This document shows, piece by piece, positions 16,801 to 26,347 of a stretch of DNA of 64,000 nucleotides. Where the stretch lies: positions 120,577-184,576 of the forward strand of contig JAENYP010000007.1 of assembly GCA_016841725.1 (NCBI GenBank), in the 5' to 3' direction. Under the pieces are notes generated by a model. The model did not search any database. It was not told the DNA's origin and worked only from the letters and a program-made list of their open reading frames with translations. This DNA comes from Thermincola carboxydiphila. GTDB lineage: Bacteria > Bacillota > Thermincolia > Thermincolales > UBA2595. Position numbers and translations under genes: made by a program. Positions within the stretch are counted from its first letter, which is position 1; each line of letters opens with the position of its first letter.

Positions 16801-19800
16801 CACTTTTCATTATCTGATATTGAACACCTTCAATCAGCGGCTCAGCGGTATCGATATTGATTGCATCTGACCAGCCGTAAGTTGTGTTACCCGCATTGTC
16901 GGTCACTTCATAATAGATATAGCTGCTTCCCTGAGCCGAAACCATTATACTGCTGCCGCTTTCGGGCAGGTCTGAAAGGATGGCGGGAGTAACAGCCTTA
17001 CTGCCGGCAATGGCATACTGTGCCGAAGCAATACCGCTATATGCATCCACATAGGTCACCATTGCGTTATAAGCTGTCCTCTGCCAGGCAGCCGGTGTTG
17101 CAACATCGATGGTCGGGCCGGCTGCATCAATGCCGCTTATAGGCAGGGAATATTCGGCGCTGTTACCCACCGCATCGGTAACCCGGACATAATAAATGAA
17201 ATCTTCATCTGCAGTGAAGCTGCCGCCATTACCAATCATTGTGAAGGCTCCGCCGGCCCCTTTTTTCCATGCCACGGAAGTGACGCCGCTGCCACCGTAA
17301 GCTGTGATGTCACCATTTGAATCAACCACAGGACTCGCATTATCATTGGCGCTTACGGTAACGGTTTTGCTTTGGGCCCAGCTCGTCGGCGTGCTGCCGG
17401 AGCCATAACCGAACAAAGCAGCCGGGGCTTCATTATCGATAAAATTAACAACGACAGTCTTGGTATCACTCAATCCGTTTTCGTCCATCACCATAAATGT
17501 ATACAGCCCGTTTTCACTGACACTGATACTGCCTGTATAAGGGTAATCAGAATCATTCGGCAGGTCCGCACCCTGCATTACGTTGTCCGCTGCATTGATA
17601 TAGATAATAGCCGAACCCGTTTTTGCCACAGTATAGTTGAGTATAACACTGCCATCCTGCCAGGCAGATAGATCGCCACCCGTTACTTCGATTGCCGGGG
17701 GTGTATTATCCATCACTGTATACCCTGCCGAACAGGCATAAGCATTATTCCCTGCATTGTCGCGAGCCCTGATATGCAGATATGCTGTCCCAACGGCGCT
17801 GTAAGTCGGGATGGCCCCGCCTGTCACAGCCATTGCTGTCCAGCCTGAGGCCGGCACAGCCTGGCTGTCGGTCCACTGATATTCCATTGCGGCGAGGCCG
17901 GAGCCGCCCTCCTCCTCAGTGGCTGAAGCGCCGAAGTCCAATGAGGTGTATTTTATATTTGTATTACCATATTCATTGAGGGTGATAACCGGCTGTGTAC
18001 GGTCAATCCGGGACACCTCAACCGATTTAACAATAGAGCTGCCATAGCTGTCAGTAAGGGTAAAGGTATAGGTTCCGTCAGCTGTCACATTAACAGCCTG
18101 ACTGCCTGTATAAGTGCCTGTCCCTGCACCTGTCATAGAAACACTCACCGGTGCACTGCTGCTGTTTGTCACCGCCAGTGTCAGACTGCGGCTCTGTGCC
18201 CAATCAGTATTATCAGCAGTAACACTCAAAGTCGGCTGTTGAAATATAAACTCCTGATATTCCCAGCGTGTGTTGCCATTTGTATGGGCTGCCAGTACAT
18301 GAAGATACCAGGTGGCGGCTGTTCCATTGGCACCGCCCGCAAGTGTTTCGGTCAGGATGTCACCGGTGGCATCGGTAAAGCTCATCCAGCCGGAAACCGG
18401 CATGGCACTGCTCTGTGACCAGGCATATTTGGCTGAAGCCGCATCACCAATTGCCACTACAGCACTGTGCCTGGGCAAAGTCCCGGTGCTGCTTCCTGTG
18501 AAGCTGACAGCCGGACGAAAAGTGTTGGCATCAACTCCGGTACTGCCGGTTGTGGCTGTCACCGGTTGTATGGCATTGTTTGCTGCATCTTTAATACTGT
18601 CTTTGCCATTTATATCAAGGAGCTCTACCGACGTAAAACTCTGTCCCTCTTTATCTACTATGCCCTTGAATACCAGCACATTTGTCCCAATACCGCCAAC
18701 ATAGGTAAAAGGCGTATCGGAAACATTTGTATTAATGGTTATTCCGGAAACACTGCCGATTATTTCATTGAAAATAAGACTGATATATACTTCATCACCA
18801 TAATTGTATGTACCGCCTGCCATGGGTGCAACGTCCAGAAGCTGTGGTTCTGCAGTATCAATGGCGCGAATTGAGGGTTTAAAGTCGTCTTTATACCAGT
18901 CATCATCGCCTTCTCCGGAAGCATCATAGTTTAAATAAACTGTCCGTTTCTTTCCGATATTGACAGCATGGTTGCTGTCCGTCAGGGAACCTCTGTGCTC
19001 AGCAACCCGGGAGCTTGAATAAAACGCCTGAGCTTCAGCATTTGTAGTCATGGGGAAGGTGTAATTAATTCTTGTTGGATCCCAGCTGCTGATATTATGA
19101 TCAAATCTCACAAAATAGAATTCGCTAATGTTATCAGTTACTTGTATCCACTGATAGCCATCATCATCTTCTGAGATCGCCAGGTCAAATCTCAGCGCAT
19201 AATGATCAGCCGTGGCATCCAGATAAGCAGCAGGTGTATTGTCCAAACTGTCGAAGCTTACCGTGTCCCGCGCCGGCGCATTTCCCGCATACCCTTCATC
19301 AACAATAAAGAATTGGTTTAAGTTTATAATACCCACTGGATTGTATTGGTTATATGAATTTGGCGAGACCTGCATAGAACTGTCCAGGGAAATGGTCTTT
19401 TCCACCCTGTTGGTATCTATGGTTGCCCCCCCTTCGACCTCGTATATTTCAAAATAGAAACTTCGGGTACTATTCTGAAAGGTGGTTGCAGTATTGCTGC
19501 CATACTGTCTGGAAACGCCATACACCGGCACTTCAACCGTTTTGCTATCTTCCCCCTCCACAAAAGTCAGTGTACCTGTTTGGTGCTGAAAGTGTAAATT
19601 TCCGATAGCTGTACCGTTTACCGTGCGGTAATGAACAATTTGACTGCCCTCAGTCTGGTCAGACGGACGGCTGATTGTAAATGCCGCCGCACCTCCGACG
19701 GCCGGCACATACCCTGCAGAGGTGGAAACACTGAAGCTGCCATTTTGCGGGGCGCCGATACCAAAGCTTTTTTGGTCACTGTAATAGTATGAACCCCCGG

Positions 19801-21847
19801 CTTTAATATAGGCACGGGCATAGTAATTCACACCCTCCGCAAGATCCCCGGCACTGGCGCTGATACTGCCTCCTTTGGCCACTGCCCCGGCCACCACTAC
19901 TCTGCCATTACAAACCTCATATGTGGGGTTCTGGGAGACACCCCATACAAACCCGCTTTCCGTAATGTCAAGGCCGCCGGTAAAATCGAGGGCAGCGGAG
20001 AGGGAAGCCGTTAACGCCGAATCGTTTACACTGACCTCATGCTGGGTTATCTGAACCGGTTTGGGTATAATTGTCACAGTAATATTCTTTGCAGATTCAT
20101 TCCCGGCCATATCTCTGGCAGTAATGGTAACAGTCTTTGCCTCTGTGGTTGCTGCAAATCCGCTGTTTAGTGATAAGGTATAGGGGTCTGCCGGCAGAGG
20201 AAAATTATCGGTTACGGTAATAGCATTATGAATATTTGTAAGTACGTCAGCATCACCGGTCTCCTCAATTACGGAAACATTTGTGGCGGTTATGAGAGGG
20301 CCGTCCTTGTCAATATTTGATACCGTGACATTATAGTTTGCTGTGCGTATTGTCCCGTTACGGGTAAATTTCACAGCAAAAGCATAGGTTCCGCTTTGGG
20401 ACACACTCTGAGCTGCAGTGGTAGTACTGCCGCCGGTATTGCCGGTAATATTTCCGCCCTCATACCAAATCTCCACATCTGTAATTATGCCAGGATCGTT
20501 GTTTTCCGCTGAGAGCTGAATGGTTACACTGCCATTGGTAAGTGCGGCCGGTGAAAGGCTGTGACTCACCTTGGGCCCGAATACCGGCACCTGTCCGTTC
20601 ACAAAATCAAAGGTGATAGTATCACTCGCCTTAATGGTTTCAGTTACTTTATCCTTTATTAAGCCGGTGACGGTATATGTGCCTGTTGGGGAGTTTAGCG
20701 GCATAGACAGGCGGGCAGTTTCTACACCGGCAGCAGTACCAAAATATGATGAAATGTTGTCCCCTGCCGCATTCTTCAGCATATACTCGGTATAATACTC
20801 TGTCGATCCGGTTTGCAGAATTTTTATTGAAGATTCAATTTCTACATTACTGCCATTTTGTACCGAGTTACTCAGTTCTATCGAAAAATCAGTGATGTTT
20901 GTGTCTTCCGCACCGCCGTCCAGAATTACCTGTATCCAGTCTATAGTAACATACCAGCCGCTGGAAACAGTAATGGCAACATAGTTTTTGCCCAAATGCA
21001 GCTTGGAAATTGGTATTTCCATAACGGTAGTATTCCATTGGTTATTGTTACCGGAAAGGGCACCGATGGATTCCCCGGCAACACCCTGAGAGGCCGGGGC
21101 ATCATTGATGAATACATAATCCTTCTCCCCCGCTTCTTCGTCCACATCTAAGGCCTTGATAGCTATATAAGCGCTCTCAGCCGGCAGGTTATTAAGGGTA
21201 AAGGATATCTCAATAGGGTAGTTTGCCTTCTGTCCGCCCAGGCATGCGTCTATATCACCGTCAGAAACACCGGTATGAGCATTGTTTTCGTTATCATGTC
21301 CAATCACGACAGTATCGGGAGAAGTTGGTGCCGGTACGGAATTGACAAGCATCCTGCTTTGTAACAGGAAAGGCGCAGAACTCTGAAGCAGTGTATCTTG
21401 TGTCTGTAAGGAAGGCTGTATATCAAAATCAGCAATAAGGTCGGCAAGTGTCAATGGTTTGGGGTTGTCCTCCAAACCTGCTTCCATTAGTCTGAGATCA
21501 ATCTCATCTTCCAGTTTGAAACCAATATCGTCTTCCGGGTGATAGACATCTTCGGCGACTGCTTCCGGCTCTTCGTAGACTACTGCGGCGGCTGTCTCAT
21601 CTTTCTGAACAACTGCCGGTTCCGGAACAACGACTGGTTCCGGTTTGTCGTAGACAACCGTGGCTGCCATTTCCTCATCTGCCGTTTCGTCAAGAGGTAA
21701 AAATTCAGTTATAACTGTTGTTTCATCCGTCAGCCGGTTACCGGTGCCGGTCACAGCAAAAGCGCTGTGCGGAAACAGTAACATAATACAAAGCACCACT
21801 ACAAAGGCCCTTGTTCCTGTCCCTCTTTTCAATACTGCCACCCCCAA
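13841..21847 (-). CDS. Giant SLH-domain surface protein (~2,660 residues)
   Basis: The protein has a signal peptide (AFVVVLCIMLLFPHSAFA), an acidic/proline-rich N-terminal stretch (residues 50-130), a long array of Ig-like/cadherin-like beta domains (recurrent DNAGN, VTDAVGN and AADRAGN strands), a Calx-beta-like domain at about 700-800, and three S-layer homology domains in the last ~185 residues (DIQDHWGENDI, FTDVAADAWYAPYVGWAAEAG, FSDSSTISLWAKDAVEMVQ). SLH domains bind pyruvylated cell-wall polymers, so it should be anchored to the wall as an adhesin or S-layer component. The frame reaches TTG 21847, but TTG 21832 lies behind GGGGGTGG and fits better. The last residues run into the tnpB remnant, so the natural C-terminus may have been altered by insertion. 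Confidence 0.9.
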   Translation of the reverse strand: MGVAVLKRGTGTRAFVVVLCIMLLFPHSAFAVTGTGNRLTDETTVITEFLPLDETADEEMAATVVYDKPEPVVVPEPAVVQKDETAAAVVYEEPEAVAEDVYHPEDDIGFKLEDEIDLRLMEAGLEDNPKPLTLADLIADFDIQPSLQTQDTLLQSSAPFLLQSRMLVNSVPAPTSPDTVVIGHDNENNAHTGVSDGDIDACLGGQKANYPIEISFTLNNLPAESAYIAIKALDVDEEAGEKDYVFINDAPASQGVAGESIGALSGNNNQWNTTVMEIPISKLHLGKNYVAITVSSGWYVTIDWIQVILDGGAEDTNITDFSIELSNSVQNGSNVEIESSIKILQTGSTEYYTEYMLKNAAGDNISSYFGTAAGVETARLSMPLNSPTGTYTVTGLIKDKVTETIKASDTITFDFVNGQVPVFGPKVSHSLSPAALTNGSVTIQLSAENNDPGIITDVEIWYEGGNITGNTGGSTTTAAQSVSQSGTYAFAVKFTRNGTIRTANYNVTVSNIDKDGPLITATNVSVIEETGDADVLTNIHNAITVTDNFPLPADPYTLSLNSGFAATTEAKTVTITARDMAGNESAKNITVTIIPKPVQITQHEVSVNDSALTASLSAALDFTGGLDITESGFVWGVSQNPTYEVCNGRVVVAGAVAKGGSISASAGDLAEGVNYYARAYIKAGGSYYYSDQKSFGIGAPQNGSFSVSTSAGYVPAVGGAAAFTISRPSDQTEGSQIVHYRTVNGTAIGNLHFQHQTGTLTFVEGEDSKTVEVPVYGVSRQYGSNTATTFQNSTRSFYFEIYEVEGGATIDTNRVEKTISLDSSMQVSPNSYNQYNPVGIINLNQFFIVDEGYAGNAPARDTVSFDSLDNTPAAYLDATADHYALRFDLAISEDDDGYQWIQVTDNISEFYFVRFDHNISSWDPTRINYTFPMTTNAEAQAFYSSSRVAEHRGSLTDSNHAVNIGKKRTVYLNYDASGEGDDDWYKDDFKPSIRAIDTAEPQLLDVAPMAGGTYNYGDEVYISLIFNEIIGSVSGITINTNVSDTPFTYVGGIGTNVLVFKGIVDKEGQSFTSVELLDINGKDSIKDAANNAIQPVTATTGSTGVDANTFRPAVSFTGSSTGTLPRHSAVVAIGDAASAKYAWSQSSAMPVSGWMSFTDATGDILTETLAGGANGTAATWYLHVLAAHTNGNTRWEYQEFIFQQPTLSVTADNTDWAQSRSLTLAVTNSSSAPVSVSMTGAGTGTYTGSQAVNVTADGTYTFTLTDSYGSSIVKSVEVSRIDRTQPVITLNEYGNTNIKYTSLDFGASATEEEGGSGLAAMEYQWTDSQAVPASGWTAMAVTGGAIPTYSAVGTAYLHIRARDNAGNNAYACSAGYTVMDNTPPAIEVTGGDLSAWQDGSVILNYTVAKTGSAIIYINAADNVMQGADLPNDSDYPYTGSISVSENGLYTFMVMDENGLSDTKTVVVNFIDNEAPAALFGYGSGSTPTSWAQSKTVTVSANDNASPVVDSNGDITAYGGSGVTSVAWKKGAGGAFTMIGNGGSFTADEDFIYYVRVTDAVGNSAEYSLPISGIDAAGPTIDVATPAAWQRTAYNAMVTYVDAYSGIASAQYAIAGSKAVTPAILSDLPESGSSIMVSAQGSSYIYYEVTDNAGNTTYGWSDAINIDTAEPLIEGVQYQIMKSDGTTGEPADFNLGGPFFNKPIRITVKVSDIVSGPASVTYSIDGTINTVTVDGSGTAAFDLAPDISGDLVISVADIAGNAIADENRAVYAINMENHPPVITFSGAGVSDAGSNTWLQGVQIVTVDSNDSVNGEVSSSLDEMSITVKRWDDTAYDEIMTDLSHTFANISDTTGTVSKAHDVVFNASGKYEITVTAADRAGNSADLEKRYIKVDTDNPADNPILMFEGAEVVNNAYYQGFNYIVVPVTETDSRQSPVKAEYTLNNSINTADNVNEWTEVSQNNVISVLGGPNTIQLRTIDAAGNTSGGVTYTFNCDNTRPIISGLTPANGAAAQSLTPMVSFMADKPLVKGNGYFTVYNKRSKEKVMDVHSSNNRVKLSNENKTVSVTLPEMLAKGTEYYVAIDEGFVTDRAGNEMAAFGGEGTWGFKTAAEPVIYDSEIVVLGYSVELISKADPNAEETSQTLSAVTDKQAVKQHNIIAKAGYSENGTDYYVKLKVTPIMSASPQLINVSTTEGTAVLSGDRKYIDVLIPRNASEAVVTISLGGAGDNQFTLIILNSSYTALVETSGGINAAADESNLLNSVDLSEEIETAQQPDTTVDVTLKLVIEPKEKTEVPHAGEIQQAVPGTALRFLNVTLEKVVTTTVAGGSPITDTEAVTATQQPVVIIIDLPGELQGRYIYQIIREHDGIIDVLPAEVLDNGTRLRFEADRFSTYSIAYRHRPGSSEIISSVTADANQMVVDVAKLKINTGAAANVNTLLPYYTENGAEVVVGLSAVTNEQVKWIAQEGKTYWFKYNSGEFDDIQDHWGENDILFVSARELFNGTAPGKFSPDMSMTRGMFVTVLGRLLGVRTGISTDSNFTDVAADAWYAPYVGWAAEAGLIKGYGNGNFGPDDEITREQMALVISKFAGYTGLELNKENEAVVFSDSSTISLWAKDAVEMVQEAGIIKGTPGNGFNPKGSATRADVAAVLKGLIRNVVISLDYPTRAI

Positions 21848-21876
21848 ATGCTTAATAATGTCATCATAGGATACTT

Positions 21877-22110
21877 TTATCTCTCAATGATGCTGATGAC
21901 TTCATCAATGGTTATCTGACACAGGTCGTCCCAAATGATGGTATTCCTGTTTTCAACCCTGAGGGATTTAAACCTGCCCGGATCTGCCAGACTGGAAAAT
22001 CTGACTGTCTTCAGCCTGGGTTTCATATCATAAATAATCTTGTGCTTGTTATCAAGTTCTATCATCAGAGTATGGTCATCTTGTGGCACAACATTTACAA
22101 TCTTGGGCAA
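21877..22110 (-). CDS. DUF2442 family protein
   Basis: This 77-residue protein matches DUF2442: MPKIVNVVPQDDHTLMIEL, then YDMKPRLKT, FSSLADPGRFKSLRVE and IIWDDLCQITIDEV. Such proteins often sit beside DUF4160 toxin-like genes, but no partner is visible here. It starts at TTG behind GGAGG and lies just upstream of the giant surface protein on the same strand. No function can be stated. Confidence 0.85.
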   Translation of the reverse strand: MPKIVNVVPQDDHTLMIELDNKHKIIYDMKPRLKTVRFSSLADPGRFKSLRVENRNTIIWDDLCQITIDEVISIIER

Positions 22111-22217
22111 GTATATTTCCTCCTTAAAAATTACAGATAAAAAAACTCCACTATATAAATCATAGCAGAGTTTTCCAGGAGAATATATTATCGCAAAAGA
22201 TACTTTTTTGTCGAATT

Positions 22218-24698
22218 TTAGATTAATTTTAGGTCCATAGCTTTCTTGACTGCTGAAGCCCTCCCGGTTACATCTAATTTACGGTATATAGAGGTAATGT
22301 TTTTTCTGACAGTAACTTCAGCTACGAAAAGTTCGGAAGCAATCTCCCGGTTTGTTTTGCCTGTGACAACCAGTTGCAGTATTTCCTTTTCGCGATTAGT
22401 CAGCATTACTGCCACTGGTTTTGCACCTTCTGTGCTGTTCAGATTATCACTGTATTGGGACACACAGTTTACCAGCCTGTCCAGGTATTCGTCTGTCCCG
22501 GCCTCTTTTTGCACATCTTTCAATACTTCCAGAATATATAAGCCATATTCCGCAAATGGCATTACGATAGCATCGGCCCTGCCTATATCCAGGGCAGGAA
22601 AAATTGCAGTTTTTGCCCTTTCCGTACCATAGAGCCTGTACTTGGCAGCCGCATCCAGTATGTATGTATGTAAATATCCCAGCAAGTTGTGAAACGAAGA
22701 AAAGAACTGGCCCATTTCTTCACAGATTAGCTCCAGCTTGATATATTCTTTTTTTAGCAGGAGGTACTTGCCATATATAATGTAATTAAACCCCATACCC
22801 TGGTATAATACTTCACTCTGCCCCATATCCCCGGAGGTGAGCCACTTGGCAAAACCGGTATCTTTCCCGGTTATCCCCCCTATGTACCCGGCACATAAAT
22901 CAAACGCGCTGCTTAGAATGGGGCTGTTACATGCATCTGCCTCTTCACTTAAATCATCCATAATTTCCATTGCCTCATCAAACTTCCCCTTTGCAGCACA
23001 GGCCCTGGCAAGGGTCAGCTGGGCACAAATAATGACCGAAACCTGTTCCAGGCTTTTGGCCCTGTATATGGCCTTATAAGCACATAGTTCGGCCTGGGAG
23101 AGATCACCGGTCTCCAGATAATATTCGGCCTGCAGCAGGTGGTCAAATCCTCTGCCACAGCCATCAGCCAATTCTGTGTAGTAAGAAAACATCTCCTCAA
23201 CACACTCTCTGGTCCACAGTAATTTTCCTTTTTCACGATAATAAAGATAGAGAGAATGCGGAGAGCCAAAGGTAATAATCTTATCCTTATTGGCTATAAC
23301 AGAGCGCCCCTCCAGTAGCCCATGGGCTTTGATCAATTTTTCCCGCATCAGTGCAGCATCATTGAAGCCGGTATAGGCTCTTATCAGCTCAATTTCTCCG
23401 GAAATGCGTTTTTCCAGCGCCTCAGAGATATGATCATCATCCCGGTAATGCTGCTCTAAAGCTATTAAAAGGCGAACCCCACCCTCCCTGTCTATATTGG
23501 TGACATAAAAACCGATAAAGGCAAGGTAGCCAATGGGGTGGCCGTACCTTACCGCAACAGGAATATCCTCAAACAATTCCAATATGTACCTGGGATTGTT
23601 GTCTATCACCAGGTTAATATGATTTGATTCAAATTGTGAAAGAATCAGGTCATATTCCTTGGCTTTTAAAAGATATTTCAGACCGGCGATAATTTCCCCG
23701 TTTTGAATATACCATTGTCCGGAGCGCCTGTACAGTTCATCAGGCTGCAGGTCAGCCGGCTGCTCCTCAAGCAGTTTCCTTAAATAATTATTGAAGATAT
23801 TGTGAATCCTATATACACCTTCAAGCTCATCATAACGAATAAAAGAGTTGCCATAGCTTAATTCCCGGATAATTTTTTCTGTACCGGCATCATCTGTTAC
23901 ATATACCGCCTGCTGTGGCGTAAAACTGTCAAATACACACAGGGCTTTTAATATCAGTGCTTCCCGGTCTGTATACCTTGACATCACCGTTGTTTCAATC
24001 AGTCTTTCTATACTTCTTCCCGGCTCAACCCTGCCTGTCTCGGCATATCTCCGCATCATCAGATATACGGCCGAAATCCAGCCCTCAGATATTTCATGAA
24101 TCTCACTTATTATATCTTCAGAGAGATTGTGGCCATAGAGTTTAAAATACTCCTCTATTTCATCTCTGCCAAGCTCAAACAGGCTGCTTTTAATCATATA
24201 ACAATACCCTTTGAGCCTTAATTCATCAATATTAATTTCGGGAACTGTCCTTGAAAGGAGGAGAATATGTAATCCATCTATGCTTGCCCGCACAATTATT
24301 TCAAGCAGCCTGTCAAACTCAGGAGAGTGGGAAAAATGATAGTCATCAATTACCAGTACGGTATCGTTTGAATAGGTATACTCCTCTATTATTCTTAAAA
24401 TCTTTTCTCTTTGCGGCACATCGGCGGGGAAACCCAGGGCACGAAGCTGGCTGCCCAGCCCGGGTATGGTTTTCGCCAGCTGCCTCGTAAGAGAATCCCA
24501 TATATACTGAGGTGATGATTCATTGCTGTCAACAGATACCCAGACATATTTGGCGCCGGCATCGTTTAGAAAATCCTTTGCTGAGGTGGTTTTTCCATAA
24601 CCCATGGCTGCTACTGCCACTATCAGCGGAAAACCAAATACGTTATTAAACTCTGTGTTTATATGCCTGCGCTTTAATATGTGCTGCTGTGTTAGCAT
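22218..24698 (-). CDS. MalT-like LuxR-family transcriptional regulator (LAL type)
   Basis: This ~826-residue regulator has an N-terminal STAND ATPase with a Walker A motif (AAMGYGKTT) and Walker B-like VLVIDDYH, a long helical TPR-like sensor region, and a C-terminal LuxR DNA-binding domain (LTNREKEILQLVVTGKTNRE and ITSIYRKLDVTGRASAV). LAL regulators activate transcription when ATP and an inducer bind. The frame extends to 24752, but ATG 24698 has GGAGG five bases before it and is the likely start. It lies upstream of, and in the same direction as, the DUF2442 and surface protein genes and could control them. Confidence 0.9.
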   Translation of the reverse strand: MLTQQHILKRRHINTEFNNVFGFPLIVAVAAMGYGKTTSAKDFLNDAGAKYVWVSVDSNESSPQYIWDSLTRQLAKTIPGLGSQLRALGFPADVPQREKILRIIEEYTYSNDTVLVIDDYHFSHSPEFDRLLEIIVRASIDGLHILLLSRTVPEINIDELRLKGYCYMIKSSLFELGRDEIEEYFKLYGHNLSEDIISEIHEISEGWISAVYLMMRRYAETGRVEPGRSIERLIETTVMSRYTDREALILKALCVFDSFTPQQAVYVTDDAGTEKIIRELSYGNSFIRYDELEGVYRIHNIFNNYLRKLLEEQPADLQPDELYRRSGQWYIQNGEIIAGLKYLLKAKEYDLILSQFESNHINLVIDNNPRYILELFEDIPVAVRYGHPIGYLAFIGFYVTNIDREGGVRLLIALEQHYRDDDHISEALEKRISGEIELIRAYTGFNDAALMREKLIKAHGLLEGRSVIANKDKIITFGSPHSLYLYYREKGKLLWTRECVEEMFSYYTELADGCGRGFDHLLQAEYYLETGDLSQAELCAYKAIYRAKSLEQVSVIICAQLTLARACAAKGKFDEAMEIMDDLSEEADACNSPILSSAFDLCAGYIGGITGKDTGFAKWLTSGDMGQSEVLYQGMGFNYIIYGKYLLLKKEYIKLELICEEMGQFFSSFHNLLGYLHTYILDAAAKYRLYGTERAKTAIFPALDIGRADAIVMPFAEYGLYILEVLKDVQKEAGTDEYLDRLVNCVSQYSDNLNSTEGAKPVAVMLTNREKEILQLVVTGKTNREIASELFVAEVTVRKNITSIYRKLDVTGRASAVKKAMDLKLI

Positions 24699-24748
24699 AA
24701 TTCCTCCGGCCTTATTAGTGATATGTCTAATTATATGCCTTTCGTTAC

Positions 24749-25162
24749 TCACAATAGATTATATACGTGTTTTGCAAATTCCCTAAAATCATTAAGATGT
24801 TTCAGGCTCAGATAAACAATTTTATTATCTATCTCCAGATAATCATGAACAAGAATATTTCTAAAACCGGCCACCATTTTCATCTTATCTGAAAGGGCAT
24901 CTGGGATAATGCCTTCTTCTAACAGCACATTAAAACTGTCAGCATACCCCTGAGGTGTCCGAAACCCCTTGTCTGCAATAATATGGTTAGCTATGTCTAT
25001 ACAAGCCTGCGCCGCAACCTGCAAATTACGTTCTGCCCTGTCTCTGAGGGCTTCACTACTATTGTATTCTTCCCAGGATTGTTCTGCAATTTCTCTTAAT
25101 TTACGTACCGCCTGTTCAAGTTTCATAAGTCTTTGTTCGATCTTTTCTTTATCTACCACCAA
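24749..25162 (-). CDS. hepT: HepT-like HEPN toxin (DUF86)
   Basis: This 137-residue all-helical protein carries the HEPN/HepT motif RNILVHDY (R101, H106, Y108), the RX4HXY-type site of HepT ribonuclease toxins. It overlaps the preceding nucleotidyltransferase gene by 14 bases, the usual arrangement of HepT-MntA modules. In characterised systems the antitoxin inactivates HepT by adding AMP to the tyrosine of this motif. GTG start. Confidence 0.88.
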   Translation of the reverse strand: MVVDKEKIEQRLMKLEQAVRKLREIAEQSWEEYNSSEALRDRAERNLQVAAQACIDIANHIIADKGFRTPQGYADSFNVLLEEGIIPDALSDKMKMVAGFRNILVHDYLEIDNKIVYLSLKHLNDFREFAKHVYNLL

Positions 25163-25610
25163 AACCGCCCTCCCTGGTTCGCCTTGCCAAACTTTCGGAA
25201 AACATCCTTAGTACCGGCTGAAAATCAAAATACCGGTCCATTGTCTTCACCTTAAAAGCAACCAGCTGCTTTTTCACTTCATCCCGTGTATATAACAATT
25301 CTCCATCCTTAATAATACGGTATGCCAGAGCCGGCTGCAATTCATTAAGTACTACCAGTTCAACCGCATCGATACCAAGAACTGTTGACACCTCGCCCAT
25401 CAGTCTAAGTCGTTCCATAAGGTAGTAATCCTTATTAACAGATTCATCTAAAAGGACAGCCAAATCAACATCACTTGATGGAATTGGCCTGCCTTTAGCA
25501 TAGGATCCGAAAAGATAAAAGGCAATTATTTTTCCGTCATGTCTGATTTGTTCTGTAAACCTAAGCAACTTAAAAATCAATACATCTTTTGGGATTATGT
25601 TTTCTGACAT
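25149..25610 (-). CDS. mntA: MntA-like nucleotidyltransferase antitoxin
   Basis: This 153-residue protein has the minimal nucleotidyltransferase signature GSYAKGRPIPSSDVDLAVLL, giving GSX10DXD with G35, S36, D47 and D49. Directly upstream of hepT and overlapping it, it forms a type VII toxin-antitoxin pair in which MntA AMPylates HepT. ATG follows GGAGGGTGCT. The C-terminal ~50 residues are variable, as in the family. Confidence 0.88.
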   Translation of the reverse strand: MSENIIPKDVLIFKLLRFTEQIRHDGKIIAFYLFGSYAKGRPIPSSDVDLAVLLDESVNKDYYLMERLRLMGEVSTVLGIDAVELVVLNELQPALAYRIIKDGELLYTRDEVKKQLVAFKVKTMDRYFDFQPVLRMFSESLARRTREGGFGGR

Positions 25611-25752
25611 AGCACCCTCCCACCACGCCTTTTAATCTATTATACCTCATCAGGCGTGTCATTTCCTGCAATTTCTTGAAACCGGAATCAATTATTCACC
25701 ATTTATTTTTAACAAAATTGCTCCTAAACAACCTTCCATGATTATACCACGT

Positions 25753-25786
25753 AAAAAGGGCTGCGGATTGACCCGCGGCCCTTTTT
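25753..25786 (-). terminator. Terminator of the 25801-26316 gene
   Basis: AAAAAGGGCTGCGG pairs with CCGCGGCCCTTTTT (one internal mismatch); both flanks are A/T runs, so it can work in both directions. It lies 15 bases after the stop at 25801. A close relative of this hairpin occurs at 26961-26995. Confidence 0.75.
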
Positions 25787-25800
25787 ATTTTATCCTAAAA

Positions 25801-26316
25801 TTACCGGAGACCTGGGATAAACATGGGAGTCTCTATCATATACTGTCTGTATTCATCACCGAATTTCACTATCACATCCTGCTCCTCACTCCTGGAAAGG
25901 CGGTAATAAACAGTTAACAGTATAGGAGCCATCACTATGGCCATAATTGACGGCCATTGAATTAACATTGCGATAATCACCAAACCATTACTTACCAAAT
26001 GTATGATATCCATCATAACAGTTCCACCGCCAAATAATGTCACCCATAAATGTCCGTTGGCATGTGAAAAAGGATCCAAGACTGGATATTTGGTTCCAAG
26101 AATACCGGTGAATAAATAAATTGTCAGCGGAAATCCGTACATTTCTGTGAACAAAGCTGTAAAAAACGCAACCGTAACTCCCATGGAACGCCATTCCCGC
26201 TTTCTAAACGGCACCAGGAAACTCATAATAAAGAAAACAAACAAGGCAATATTTATTACTACTAAGCTCCACAAGCCGTAAGCGAATATTCCTTCACCGT
26301 GCATTCGGTTCCCCAC
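25801..26316 (-). CDS. Isoprenylcysteine carboxyl methyltransferase-like membrane protein, missing the RHP core
   Basis: This 171-residue protein has four hydrophobic segments and the C-terminus of the ICMT/PEMT-like family (WPSIMAIVMAPILLTVYYRL, then SRSEEQDVIVKFGDEYRQYM). In the family, a loop of ~25-30 residues containing the SAM-binding G…RHPxY motif lies just before this; here HLVSNGLVIIAMLIQWP joins the flanks directly and no RHP is present. It is therefore probably catalytically dead or altered by an in-frame deletion. GTG 26316 or, with better spacing from GGAGGG, ATG 26304 is the start. Confidence 0.7.
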   Translation of the reverse strand: MGNRMHGEGIFAYGLWSLVVINIALFVFFIMSFLVPFRKREWRSMGVTVAFFTALFTEMYGFPLTIYLFTGILGTKYPVLDPFSHANGHLWVTLFGGGTVMMDIIHLVSNGLVIIAMLIQWPSIMAIVMAPILLTVYYRLSRSEEQDVIVKFGDEYRQYMIETPMFIPGLR

Positions 26317-26347
26317 CCTCCTTCTAAGTAATTATTATGCAAAGGTT

